Shown: positions 36,445 through 43,929 of the stretch, piece by piece
Position numbering within the stretch: the stretch's first letter is position 1
Layout: the number at the start of each line of letters is the position of its first letter
Assembly (NCBI RefSeq): GCF_030285925.1
Contig: NZ_CP127251.1
Coordinates: 124,001-188,000, forward strand
Direction: 5' to 3'
Length of the DNA: 64,000 nt
Source: Devosia sp. YIM 151766
Lineage (GTDB): Bacteria; Pseudomonadota; Alphaproteobacteria; Rhizobiales; Devosiaceae
The notes under the pieces: model-generated
The model's database searches: none
Told to the model about the DNA's origin: nothing
The model's input: only the letters and a program-made list of their open reading frames with translations
Program-made: the position numbers and the translations under genes

Positions 36445-37461
36445 ATGACTATCAAATTTGCCGCCATCGGCATCAATCACGCCCACATCTATGGCCAGGT
36501 GGATTGCCTCAAGCGCGCCGGCGCCGAATTCGTCGCCTTCCATGCGGTGGAGGACGATCTGGCCGCCAGTTTCGGTGAAAAATATCCCGAGACCCGGCGC
36601 GTCGTCGATCCCCGCGCCATTCTCGAGGACAGCTCGATCGCGGTCGTCACCACCGCCGCCATTCCGGGCGATCGCGCCGCCATCTGCATCAGCGCCATGC
36701 AGCACGGCAAAGACGTGCTGACCGACAAGCCCGGCATGACCTCGTTCGAGCAATTGGCCGAGGTGCAGCGGGTGCAGCAGCAAACCGGCCGCATCTTCTC
36801 GGTGCTCTATTCGGAGCATTTCGAAGTGCCGGCCGCGGTCGAGGCCGGCAATCTCATCGCCAGCGGCGCCATCGGCGAGGTGGTCAACACGGTGGGCCTC
36901 GGCCCCCATTCCCTGCGGCTCAACAAGCGTCCCGACTGGTTCTTCACCCGCAATCGCTATGGCGGCATTCTCTGCGATATTGCCAGCCACCAGTTCGAAC
37001 AATTCCTGTTCTTTTCCGGCGCCATGGATGGCGAGGTGATTTCCGCCAATGTCCATAACCGCAACCATCCGCAGCGCCCCGGTTTCCAGGATGTCGGCGA
37101 CGCCCATATCCGCACCGACAGGACCACGGGCTATATCCGCGTCGATTGGTTCACGCCCGAGGGCCTGCCCACCTGGGGTGACGGACGCCTGACCATTCTG
37201 GGTACCGAAGGCTATATCGAGCTACGCAAATATGTCGACATTGCCGGCCGCCCCGGCGAAAATCACCTGTTCCTCGTGGACAAGCAGGGCACCAGGCATA
37301 TCGACTGTTCCGATGTCGACATGCCGTTCGGCCGGCAATTCCTCGATGACGTGCGCAATCGCACCGAAACCGCCATGCCCCAGCAACGGTGCTATAACGC
37401 CATGAAGATGGCGCTGACCGCCCAGGCCCTGGCCGAGCGGGGCACGGAATGGCAGCAATGA
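36445..37461 (+). CDS. Gfo/Idh/MocA family oxidoreductase with atypical nucleotide loop
   Basis: A 338-residue sugar-type dehydrogenase. The N-terminal Rossmann domain starts TIKFAAIGINHAHIYGQVDCL: the usual G-x-G-x-x-G is reduced to G-I-N-H-A-H, so the cofactor fit may be unusual. The lysine of the catalytic region is in DVLTDKPGMTSFEQL (canonical EKP, here DKP), and the D-x3-H pair is in GGILCDIASHQFEQFLFF. It shares ATGA with the next oxidoreductase. Placement inside the transporter operon points to oxidation or epimerisation of the imported sugar or glycoside. Confidence 0.85.
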   Translation: MTIKFAAIGINHAHIYGQVDCLKRAGAEFVAFHAVEDDLAASFGEKYPETRRVVDPRAILEDSSIAVVTTAAIPGDRAAICISAMQHGKDVLTDKPGMTSFEQLAEVQRVQQQTGRIFSVLYSEHFEVPAAVEAGNLIASGAIGEVVNTVGLGPHSLRLNKRPDWFFTRNRYGGILCDIASHQFEQFLFFSGAMDGEVISANVHNRNHPQRPGFQDVGDAHIRTDRTTGYIRVDWFTPEGLPTWGDGRLTILGTEGYIELRKYVDIAGRPGENHLFLVDKQGTRHIDCSDVDMPFGRQFLDDVRNRTETAMPQQRCYNAMKMALTAQALAERGTEWQQ

Positions 37462-38537
37462 GCCGCGTTCTCAACGTTGCCGTGGTCGGCTGCGGCATCG
37501 GCCGCAGCCATATCGTCGAGGGCTATCTGCCCAATGCCGACAAGTTCAGGGTGCTGGCGCTCTGCGATCTCAACGCGGAGCGCCTCGACGCCATCGGCGA
37601 GGAATTCGGCGTCGAGCGGCGCCTGACCAATTTCACCGACCTGCTGGCCATGGACGATATCGACATCATCGACGTCTGCACCCCGCCCGGCGTGCATCTG
37701 TCCATGGTCACCGAGGCGCTGACGGCCGGCAAGCACGTGGTCTGCGAGAAACCGCTGGTCGGATCGCTCAAGGATGTCGACGCCATCATGGCGCTCGAAC
37801 AGCGCACCAAGGGCCTGTTGATGCCGGTCTTCCAATATCGTTTCGGCGACGGCATCGAACAGGCCAAGACCATTATCGATGCCGGCATTGCCGGCAAGGC
37901 CTATTGCGGCACGGTCGAAACCATGTGGCGCCGGGAAGCGCCCTATTATGCGGTGCCCTGGCGCGGCAAGTGGCAGACGGAACTGGGCGGCGTCCTCATG
38001 GGACACGCCATCCATCCCCACGATATCTTCACCTATCTCATGGGCGACATTGCCCGCATATTCGGCCGCGTCGCCACCCGCGTGAACCCGATCGAGGTCG
38101 AGGACGTCATTTCCGCATCGCTCGAAATGCGGAGCGGGGCGCTGGCCAGCTTCACCGCCACTCTGGGTTCGGTCGACGAGATCACCCGCATCCGCCTGCA
38201 ATTCGAAAACGTCACCTTTGAAAGCGACCACGCGCCCTATAATCCCGGCGGCAAACTCTGGAAGATTCTGCCGCGCAATGACGAGGTCAAAGCCCGGATC
38301 GACCAGCTCCTCGCCAATTGGCAGCATGTGCCGTCGCGCTTCCAGACCCAGATGGCGCGTTTCCACGACGCCATTTCCGGCAAGGGCAAGCTGCCGGTCA
38401 CCAGCGCCGATTCCCGCCGGGCATTGGAATTGGTGACGGCCTTCTATCACTCTTCCGCCACCCATTCCGAAGTTGAACTGCCGCTCGGCCCGGACCACCC
38501 GCTCTATGGGAGCTGGGTGCCCGCCGCATACCGATAG
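37458..38537 (+). CDS. Gfo/Idh/MocA family oxidoreductase
   Basis: A 359-residue NAD(P)-dependent oxidoreductase. Start ATG at 37458 overlaps the previous stop. NVAVVGCGIGRSHIVEGYLPN is a normal GxGxxxS nucleotide loop; GKHVVCEKPLVGSLKDVDAI holds the catalytic-region Lys. The active-site block is GGVLMGHAIHPHDIFTYLMG, where the usual Asp two residues before the His is Gly. Together with the preceding gene it makes a pair of divergent paralogues, as in pathways that pass a sugar through a keto intermediate; this use is inference. Confidence 0.87.
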   Translation: MSRVLNVAVVGCGIGRSHIVEGYLPNADKFRVLALCDLNAERLDAIGEEFGVERRLTNFTDLLAMDDIDIIDVCTPPGVHLSMVTEALTAGKHVVCEKPLVGSLKDVDAIMALEQRTKGLLMPVFQYRFGDGIEQAKTIIDAGIAGKAYCGTVETMWRREAPYYAVPWRGKWQTELGGVLMGHAIHPHDIFTYLMGDIARIFGRVATRVNPIEVEDVISASLEMRSGALASFTATLGSVDEITRIRLQFENVTFESDHAPYNPGGKLWKILPRNDEVKARIDQLLANWQHVPSRFQTQMARFHDAISGKGKLPVTSADSRRALELVTAFYHSSATHSEVELPLGPDHPLYGSWVPAAYR

Positions 38538-38556
38538 GCAGGAGGAGACAGGCCGC

Positions 38557-39612
38557 ATGGCAACCAGCATCGAACTCAAGCAGATCCAGAAGGCCTATGG
38601 CGACGTGCCGGTCATCCACGGGGTGGACCTGACCATCGAGCCGGGCGATTTCACCGTCTTTGTCGGCCCCTCAGGCTGCGGCAAGTCCACGCTCTTGCGG
38701 ATGATCGCCGGCCTCGAACCGATCACCGGCGGCGACCTGCTCATCGATGGACAGCGCATGAACGACGTCCCGGCGGCCAAGCGCGGCATCGCCATGGTCT
38801 TCCAGTCCTACGCGCTTTACCCGCATATGAGCGTCTATCAGAACCTGGCTTTCGGCCTCGAAACCGCCCGCATGCCCAAGGCGGAAATCGAGCCCCGGGT
38901 GCAGCGGGCGGCGGAAATCCTCAAGATCGAGCCATTGCTGAAGCGCAAGCCCAAGCAGCTCTCCGGCGGCCAGCGCCAGCGCGTCGCCATTGGCCGCGCC
39001 ATCGTGCGCGAACCCAAGATTTTCCTGTTCGACGAGCCGCTCTCCAATCTCGATGCGGAATTGCGCGTCGCCATGCGCGTCGAGATCGCCAAGCTGCATA
39101 ACGATCTGGGAAATACCATGATCTATGTGACCCACGATCAGGTGGAAGCCATGACCATGGCCGACAAGATCGTGGTTCTGCGCAGCGGCATCATCGAACA
39201 GGCCGGTGCGCCGCTGGAGCTCTACAACAATCCGCGCAATCTCTTCGTCGCCGGCTTTATCGGCTCGCCCAAGATGAATTTCCTCAATGCCAGCGTCGAG
39301 AACGGCGCGCTCAAGGCCGCCGGAACGGTCTTGTCGCTGGATCGCGACGTGGCCGGCGCCATGATCCTGGGCATCCGGCCCGAACACATCACCATTGCCG
39401 AGGGCTCCGGCGTCAAATTTGCCGATGTCCGCGTCGATCTGGTCGAAAATCTGGGCGGCCAGACGGTGGTCTATGCCACGACCAGCGATGGCCAGGCCCT
39501 GACCATCGTGCTCGAGGGGCAGCGCAATGTCGATCTGGGCTCCATGGTCCCGGCCTATCTCGACCCGGCCAAGGCCCACCTTTTCGACTCCGATGGATCG
39601 GTCATTCGTTAG
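38557..39612 (+). CDS. ugpC: Sugar ABC transporter ATP-binding protein (UgpC/MalK type)
   Basis: A 351-residue ATPase that powers the CUT1 permeases. Walker A GPSGCGKSTLLRMIAGLE (about 36-53), signature LSGGQRQRVAIGRAIV (about 135-150), Walker B FLFDEPLSNLD, H-loop YVTHDQVEAMTMADK, then the regulatory OB-like domain (GIRPEHITIAEG onward) typical of MalK-like subunits that serve several transporters. The start ATG 38557 follows GGAGGAGACAGG. Last gene of the operon, followed by a strong terminator. The symbol reflects family resemblance, not glycerol-3-phosphate specificity. Confidence 0.93.
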   Translation: MATSIELKQIQKAYGDVPVIHGVDLTIEPGDFTVFVGPSGCGKSTLLRMIAGLEPITGGDLLIDGQRMNDVPAAKRGIAMVFQSYALYPHMSVYQNLAFGLETARMPKAEIEPRVQRAAEILKIEPLLKRKPKQLSGGQRQRVAIGRAIVREPKIFLFDEPLSNLDAELRVAMRVEIAKLHNDLGNTMIYVTHDQVEAMTMADKIVVLRSGIIEQAGAPLELYNNPRNLFVAGFIGSPKMNFLNASVENGALKAAGTVLSLDRDVAGAMILGIRPEHITIAEGSGVKFADVRVDLVENLGGQTVVYATTSDGQALTIVLEGQRNVDLGSMVPAYLDPAKAHLFDSDGSVIR

Positions 39613-39635
39613 GCGATTAATTTAGGCGCGCCAGA

Positions 39636-39675
39636 ATGAAGGGGGCTGTCCGGCGATCCGGACAGCCCCCTTCAT
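39636..39675. terminator. Bidirectional terminator between the sugar ABC operon and rlpA-like gene
   Basis: A perfect 18-base-pair stem (ATGAAGGGGGCTGTCCGG with its inverse, loop CGAT) between two convergent genes. The 23-base gap after the ATPase stop and the A/T-rich flanks fit a terminator serving both strands. Confidence 0.85.
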
Positions 39676-39695
39676 GTCTCGGGAGGAGACGGAGT

Positions 39696-40049
39696 TCAGT
39701 TCCCGGCGAGGCAGACCGTGGTGGTGCCGCGATTGCGGAAGCCGAGCGCGGTGGCGGCGGCTTTGGAGAGATCGATGATGCGCTTGCCATGGAAGGGGCC
39801 ACGATCATTGATGGTGACTTCCACGGCATTGCCGGTCCGCTGGTCGACAACCTCGACCTTGGTGCCGAAGGGCAGGGTACGATGCGCCGCCGTCATGGCG
39901 TTCTCGTTGAAGGTTTCCCCCGATGCGGCCTTCTTCCCGTGGAAGCCGGGACCGTACCAGGAAGCGCCGCCGCATTGGGCATAGGCTGCACTGGAAAAAC
40001 TCAAGACACATGCAGCGCAGATGGCGGCGATAACGGCTTTCTTAGTCAA
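39696..40049 (-). CDS. Short RlpA-like septal ring lytic transglycosylase / DPBB protein
   Basis: A 117-residue exported protein: signal peptide LTKKAVIAAICAACVLSFSSAAYA, then one double-psi beta-barrel domain with CGGASWYGPGFHGKKAASGETFNENAMTAAHRTLPFGTKVEV and VTINDRGPFHGKRIIDLSKAAATALGF, the RlpA core. It lacks the lipobox and the SPOR domain of full RlpA. The best start is TTG at 40049, since it begins the signal peptide directly; the upstream open frame has no similarity I recognise. RlpA proteins cut denuded glycan strands at the septum. Monocistronic. Confidence 0.82.
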   Translation of the reverse strand: MTKKAVIAAICAACVLSFSSAAYAQCGGASWYGPGFHGKKAASGETFNENAMTAAHRTLPFGTKVEVVDQRTGNAVEVTINDRGPFHGKRIIDLSKAAATALGFRNRGTTTVCLAGN

Positions 40050-40366
40050 TAGTTCAGCTCGCTGTAATTGTAGATGGCGGCTGAGTAAGGGGGCGGCGGG
40101 GCCACAATGTGAGCAAATCCGGCACTTTGCGCCCGGCCCGCCCGATGTTGCGGTTTTGCCGCGGGGGGCGGCATGCAGGTTGTTAACCATCGGCGACGGA
40201 GTCTTGAAAACGTAGAAACCGAATCCACGAGGAGAACGAATCAGCACCGCATATCCGCCGCCCTGGGCGGATTCGAGGAATTGATTTGCCCATTGTGGCC
40301 GATTGGCAACGGTTTCCACAAACTTGCCGGGCAGGCCGGTATTTTTCGGTTCCGCTGGAGAAACAT

Positions 40367-40421
40367 GCAGGAAATGCGGCCCTGGCGACCGGTTTCAGGC
40401 GGCAATGTGGCAGGAAATGCG
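40367..40421. repeat. Two GCAGGAAATGCG direct repeats in the uxaC-rlpA gap
   Basis: The 397-base gap 40050-40446 has no convincing gene. GCAGGAAATGCG occurs at 40367-40378 and 40410-40421, 43 bases apart, just past the uxaC stop. The half nearest rlpA should hold its promoter; I could not fix it. Confidence 0.4.
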
Positions 40422-40446
40422 CCGTTGGCGCCCAAGCCGCGGCCGG

Positions 40447-41865
40447 TCAGGGGATGCGGTAGGCATCCTTGGCGGCCTGATAGCTCAAATGCCTGGCAAT
40501 CTCTTCTGCGCTGGCCCGGCCAAGCCGGTTCTCGCTGACCCAGCGCGCCAGGAAGCCGCAGACCTCCCGGCGCCAGACGTCGTGGCGGGCCGGAATGGAG
40601 AGCAGGGCCCGGGTATCGTCGTTGAACCCGGCGAGATTGTAGAAGCCGGCGGTTTCGACCACCTGGTCGAGATAGCGGCGGATGCCCTGCGGGCTGTCGT
40701 GGAACCACCAGGGCGGCCCGATCATCAGGCTGGGCCAATAGCCGGCCATGGGCGCCAGTTCGCGCGCATAGGTGGTTTCGTCGAGCACGAACATGATGAG
40801 CCGCAAGTTCGGCTCATTGCCGCAGCGCGACAGCAGCGCCCGGAGCCCGCCGACATAATCACTGGGTCCCGGAATGTCGGCGCCGAGATCGGCGCCACGC
40901 TCGGCAAAAAGCAGCGGGTCGGTATTGCGGCGCGAACCGGCATGGATCTGCATGACCATGCCGTCCTCGACCGAGAGCAGGGCCATCTCGGTCAGCATCT
41001 GGGCCCGGAACATTTCGGCATCATCGGCGTCGTGACGGCCAGCCAATATTCTGTCGAGCAGGGCCTGCTTCTCCACCGCCGGCAGGTCGGCGGTATTGGC
41101 CGTCGGCACACCGTGATCGGTGGCCACGGCGCCGAAGCGGCGGAAATATTCGCGCCGCCGGCGATGGGCGTTGATCAGCCCGTCCCATCTGGCGATGTCC
41201 TCGCCCGTCAACTCGCCGAACCTGTGCAGGTTTTCGGCGATGGCCGGGCGGCTGGCATCGGTCACGTCGTCGGGCCGGTAGGTGGTGCGGACCCGGCCGA
41301 TATAGCCCTCGCCTTCCATCTTCCGGTGATGCGTCAGGGGATCGAGCGCGAATTCGGTGGTCGCGATGACTTCGACGTCGAAGCGGTCGAGAATGGCGCG
41401 CGGCAGGAGGTCGGGCGCGCCGAGCCGGGCATCGATAGCATCGTAAATGCCGTCGGCCGTGGCGCCGGAAAGCTCCTCGCCAATGCCAAAAACCGCATGC
41501 AGCGAATGATCCACCCAGGTTTTCGAGGGCGTCCCGGCAAAGAGATGGTAATTTTCGGCGAATAGCCGCCAGGCCCGGCGGCCATCGCTTTCGACGGGCT
41601 TGCCGTCCTTGCGCGGGATGCCCAGGGCATCATAGGAAATGCCGCGGCTCCGCAGCATGCGCAGCACATAATGATCCGGCGTCAGGAACAAAGCGGTGGG
41701 GGTGGTGAACCGGCCATTATCCGCAAACCAGGAGGGGTCCGTATGGCCGTGCGGACTGACGATGGGCAGGTCCTTCACCGCCGGATAAAGATCGCGCGCA
41801 ATGGATTGCGCCGGCTCCCAGGCGGGAAAAAGACGGTCCGGATGCAGATGGGCTGGCTGGGTCAT
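40447..41865 (-). CDS. uxaC: Glucuronate isomerase
   Basis: A 472-residue amidohydrolase-related enzyme that converts D-glucuronate to D-fructuronate (and galacturonate to tagaturonate). Recognisable are LHPDRLFPAWEPAQSIARDLYPAVKDLPIVSPHGHTDPSWFADN with the H-x-H metal ligands, TPTALFLTPDHYVLRMLRSRGI, MVMQIHAGSRRN, and the C-terminal GYWPSLMIGPPWWFHDSPQGIRRYLDQVVETAGFYNLAGFNDDTRALLSIPARHDVWRR. I use ATG 41865; a TTG twelve codons upstream could also serve. No other hexuronate genes are adjacent, so it may serve oligomers brought in by the neighbouring ABC system (inference). Confidence 0.94.
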   Translation of the reverse strand: MTQPAHLHPDRLFPAWEPAQSIARDLYPAVKDLPIVSPHGHTDPSWFADNGRFTTPTALFLTPDHYVLRMLRSRGISYDALGIPRKDGKPVESDGRRAWRLFAENYHLFAGTPSKTWVDHSLHAVFGIGEELSGATADGIYDAIDARLGAPDLLPRAILDRFDVEVIATTEFALDPLTHHRKMEGEGYIGRVRTTYRPDDVTDASRPAIAENLHRFGELTGEDIARWDGLINAHRRRREYFRRFGAVATDHGVPTANTADLPAVEKQALLDRILAGRHDADDAEMFRAQMLTEMALLSVEDGMVMQIHAGSRRNTDPLLFAERGADLGADIPGPSDYVGGLRALLSRCGNEPNLRLIMFVLDETTYARELAPMAGYWPSLMIGPPWWFHDSPQGIRRYLDQVVETAGFYNLAGFNDDTRALLSIPARHDVWRREVCGFLARWVSENRLGRASAEEIARHLSYQAAKDAYRIP

Positions 41866-42083
41866 GACGCTTGTTCTGCCACGTTCATCGGGGTGTTTCA
41901 ATGTCTACCATACAAGATAGCAATCAAGCGCATTTGAAACAAATTAACCGCTTTTGCAGGCTGAGGTTCAGGCCGGGGCCGGAGCCGCGTATCGTGCGGT
42001 CGAGAGGGTGAGAAACGGCCCTGGTCAAGGCGGCTGCCCCAAGGATGGACCGGCGGAAAGGCCGGGCCTGCGCGGAGGTCGAT

Positions 42084-42251
42084 ATGGCCAATCTCGATCT
42101 GAACCATGGTCCCGCCGACCTGCCAACCATACGTCGCCGGGTGCGGCGCAGCGGCCATCTACAACAGGCCCAATTCATGCTGGCGGCAGCGGGCCTGGCA
42201 GCGCTGGGCATTCTGTCGGTTGCCGGGGCGATATTGGCAAACCTGTTATAG
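42084..42251 (+). CDS. Small single-pass membrane protein
   Basis: A 55-residue ORF with GCGGAGG a few bases before its ATG. The N-terminal half is polar and basic (IRRRVRRSGHLQQ) and residues 32-55 form one hydrophobic helix ending at the C-terminus (FMLAAAGLAALGILSVAGAILANLL). This layout fits a small inner-membrane protein with positive-inside orientation. I do not recognise a family. It lies between uxaC and a predicted small RNA on the plus strand. Confidence 0.55.
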   Translation: MANLDLNHGPADLPTIRRRVRRSGHLQQAQFMLAAAGLAALGILSVAGAILANLL

Positions 42252-42287
42252 GAAATGAATAATTGCCGCGGGCTGCGCCTCTGGGCC

Positions 42288-42315
42288 TTGAACCTCTGGG
42301 CGGCAGGACTATCTA
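42288..42315 (+). promoter_or_regulatory. Sigma-70-like promoter for the candidate sRNA
   Basis: TTGAAC (42288-42293) and TATCTA (42310-42315) are separated by 16 bases, giving an expected start near 42321. It lies in an intergenic stretch with no gene ahead except the terminator-ended RNA below. Confidence 0.55.
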
Positions 42316-42320
42316 ACCGG

Positions 42321-42460
42321 ATAAGGACGCGGCAGGCCCCCATTGCCCGTCCCGCAAGCTCGACATGGTCGATGCGTTGGCGCCGCCCTCCCGGTTGCCA
42401 AATGCTCCCGTCGCAGCGCGAGCCCGGATGCCGTTCCCTCCACGGCGTCCGGGCTTTTTT
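42321..42460 (+). ncRNA. Candidate small RNA (about 140 nt) upstream of tRNA-Phe
   Basis: A promoter-like pair at 42288-42315 and a strong terminator at 42422-42460 bracket about 140 bases without an ORF or ribosome binding site. The unpaired stretches are rich in CUCCC/CCCUCC (near 42384, 42408 and the terminator loop TTCCCTCCA), complementary to Shine-Dalgarno sequences, as in several alphaproteobacterial trans-acting sRNAs. I could not match it to 6S, 4.5S or tmRNA. Membership of a named family such as AbcR is only a guess. Confidence 0.5.
42422..42460 (+). terminator. Rho-independent terminator
   Basis: Stem GCCCGGATGCCG with CGGCGTCCGGGC (one G-U pair), nine-base loop, followed directly by six T. 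The clearest intrinsic terminator in the window. It ends plus-strand transcription before the opposite-strand tRNA. Confidence 0.9.
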
Positions 42461-42476
42461 CATTTCCCGGAAGTGG

Positions 42477-42552
42477 TGGTGCCCAGAGCCGGAATCGAAC
42501 CAGCGACACGCGGATTTTCAATCCGCTGCTCTACCAACTGAGCTATCTGGGC
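42477..42552 (-). tRNA. tRNA-Phe (GAA)
   Basis: On the minus strand the 76-base sequence folds as a complete cloverleaf: acceptor GCCCAGA paired with TCTGGGC, D arm AGCTCAGTTGGTAGAGC, anticodon loop TTGAAAA with GAA (phenylalanine), T arm with GGTTCGATTCC, discriminator A and an encoded CCA. It sits upstream of the leftward yacG-maf-infA side of the hisD region, as in other rhizobia. Confidence 0.97.
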
Positions 42553-42587
42553 ATCGGGCCTAATGGCGTGAGCCGCGAGCCACCGGC

Positions 42588-42616
42588 CTTATAGGAGATC
42601 GGTTTTTGCCGCGCAA
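42588..42616 (-). promoter_or_regulatory. Promoter of tRNA-Phe
   Basis: On the minus strand TTGCGC (42616-42611) and TATAAG (42593-42588) are exactly 17 bases apart, about 36 bases upstream of the tRNA 5' end. A GGCCG stretch after the -10 resembles a stable-RNA discriminator. Confidence 0.65.
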
Positions 42617-42686
42617 GCGCGAAAACGCAGTGTTCGCACACAGGGCGATCGGTTAACGGATTGTTAGCGTTGAACGCCCCTATCGC

Positions 42687-42863
42687 TCATTCATCGTCAC
42701 CGGTATCGGCAATCGGCTCGTCGTCGCGGGCGGGAATGACATAGCTGCCCGAAAGCCAGCGATTGAGATCGACATCGGCGCAGCGTTTCGAGCAGAAGGG
42801 CTTGAGCTTCTCATCGGCCGGCTTGCCGCAGATCGGGCATTTCTTTTCCTGGGACCGGCTCAT
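42687..42863 (-). CDS. yacG: DNA gyrase inhibitor YacG
   Basis: A 58-residue zinc protein. The four zinc-binding cysteines are Cys9 and Cys12 (CPICGKP) and Cys24 and Cys28 (CSKRC), followed by the conserved [16 protein letters not shown]. It binds GyrB and blocks DNA binding by gyrase. Its ATG overlaps the maf stop (ATGA), so it is translated with maf. Last gene of the hisD-to-yacG leftward run before tRNA-Phe. Confidence 0.92.
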   Translation of the reverse strand: MSRSQEKKCPICGKPADEKLKPFCSKRCADVDLNRWLSGSYVIPARDDEPIADTGDDE

Positions 42864-43501
42864 CAGACGCTCGACAGGCTCGACTGGTTGAGCCAGTTGA
42901 AGTGGACAGGATAATTCTCGCCGGCGAGCAATTGGGCGGTTTCGTGCAGCGGCAGGCCGACAACGCCGGAATAGGAGCCGACCAGCTTGACCACGAAGGC
43001 GCCGGCAATGCCCTGGATGGCGTAGCCGCCGGCCTTGTCGCGCCATTCGGCGCTGGCGAGATAGGCTTCCATTTCCCGCGACGACAGACGCTTGAAGCGG
43101 ATGCGGGTCTCGACGACGCGATGACGCCTGGCGCCGGCGGGATTGATCAGCGTCAGGCCGGTATAGACGCGATGGGCGCGGCCCGAGAGCAGCCGCAGGC
43201 AATCGCTCGCCTCTTCCATGGTCTCGGCCTTGGGCAGGATGCGCCGGCCGACGGCCACCACAGTATCGGCGGCCAGCACCAGCGAATTGGCGCCGAAACC
43301 GGCGACCCGCGCCTTGTGCTGGGCGGTGACCGCCTTCAGCTCGGCCAGGCGCTGGGCCAGCTTGCGCGGCAATTCGCCTTTTTCGGGCGTCTCGTCGACA
43401 TGGGCCGGCACCAGATGCTCCGGCTCGATGCCGATCTGGTTGAGCAGAGCCAGCCGGCGCGGCGAGGCAGAAGCCAGGATCAGGTCGGGGCGGCTGGCCA
43501 T
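42863..43501 (-). CDS. maf: Maf-like nucleoside triphosphate pyrophosphatase
   Basis: A 212-residue house-cleaning pyrophosphatase hydrolysing non-canonical or dTTP/UTP-type nucleotides. The phosphate-binding SASPRR (11-16) is near the N-terminus ([20 protein letters not shown]), VLAADTVV contains the catalytic Asp, and [15 protein letters not shown] is the third signature. It starts 12 bases after the infA stop and overlaps yacG. Confidence 0.94.
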   Translation of the reverse strand: MASRPDLILASASPRRLALLNQIGIEPEHLVPAHVDETPEKGELPRKLAQRLAELKAVTAQHKARVAGFGANSLVLAADTVVAVGRRILPKAETMEEASDCLRLLSGRAHRVYTGLTLINPAGARRHRVVETRIRFKRLSSREMEAYLASAEWRDKAGGYAIQGIAGAFVVKLVGSYSGVVGLPLHETAQLLAGENYPVHFNWLNQSSLSSV

Positions 43502-43512
43502 CGGGGCTCAGA

Positions 43513-43731
43513 TCACTTGAAGCGGTAGGTGATGCGACCCTTGGTGAGGTCGTAGGGGGTCATTTCGCACAGCACCTTGTCGCCGGCGAGAACGCGGATG
43601 CGGTTCTTGCGCATGCGCCCGGCAGTGTGGGCGATGATTTCGTGGTCGTTTTCCAGCTTCACGCGAAAGGTCGCGTTGGGAAGCAATTCGGTGACCACGC
43701 CCGGAAATTCGAGCACTTCTTCCTTGGCCAT
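43513..43731 (-). CDS. infA: Translation initiation factor IF-1
   Basis: A 72-residue S1/OB-fold protein that occupies the 30S A site during initiation. [72 protein letters not shown] is complete and standard in length. I use ATG 43731 with AGGAGAAAGT as ribosome binding site. A structured element lies in its upstream gap (43824-43877). Confidence 0.97.
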   Translation of the reverse strand: MAKEEVLEFPGVVTELLPNATFRVKLENDHEIIAHTAGRMRKNRIRVLAGDKVLCEMTPYDLTKGRITYRFK

Positions 43732-43823
43732 ACTTTCTCCTGAGAAGGCCCCGCCATGCGCCATTGTTGGCTGGCTGAGGCCGCAAAATCGGGCGGAACC
43801 TACTTCAAATCAATTGTTTTGTG

Positions 43824-43877
43824 AACCACTTGCCCCATTTGCCGTCTTCTGGAGGCGATGGACGGGCACAAGTGGTT
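43824..43877 (-). promoter_or_regulatory. Inverted repeat structure upstream of infA
   Basis: AACCACTTG at 43824-43832 is mirrored by CAAGTGGTT at 43869-43877; inside, CCC and GGG extend the stem with a small bulge. On both sides an ACAAAACAA-like stretch follows (minus strand), giving a symmetrical block. It lies between the phosphatase stop and infA, about 93 bases before the infA start, and could be a terminator, an mRNA leader or an operator. Confidence 0.45.
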
Positions 43878-43929
43878 GTTTTGTCGCGTTTCCAGACCGC
43901 CAAGCAGCGTCCGCCCCAGCCGTAGCCGT

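Noticed and set aside
41900-41930. GntR-type operator (TACCATACAA) before uxaC
   Set aside because: Only one half resembles a FadR-subfamily site; the palindrome is not complete.
42321-42460. 6S RNA or 4.5S RNA as identity of the candidate sRNA
   Set aside because: No closing stem between the two ends as in 6S, and no GGAAGCAGC-type SRP loop.
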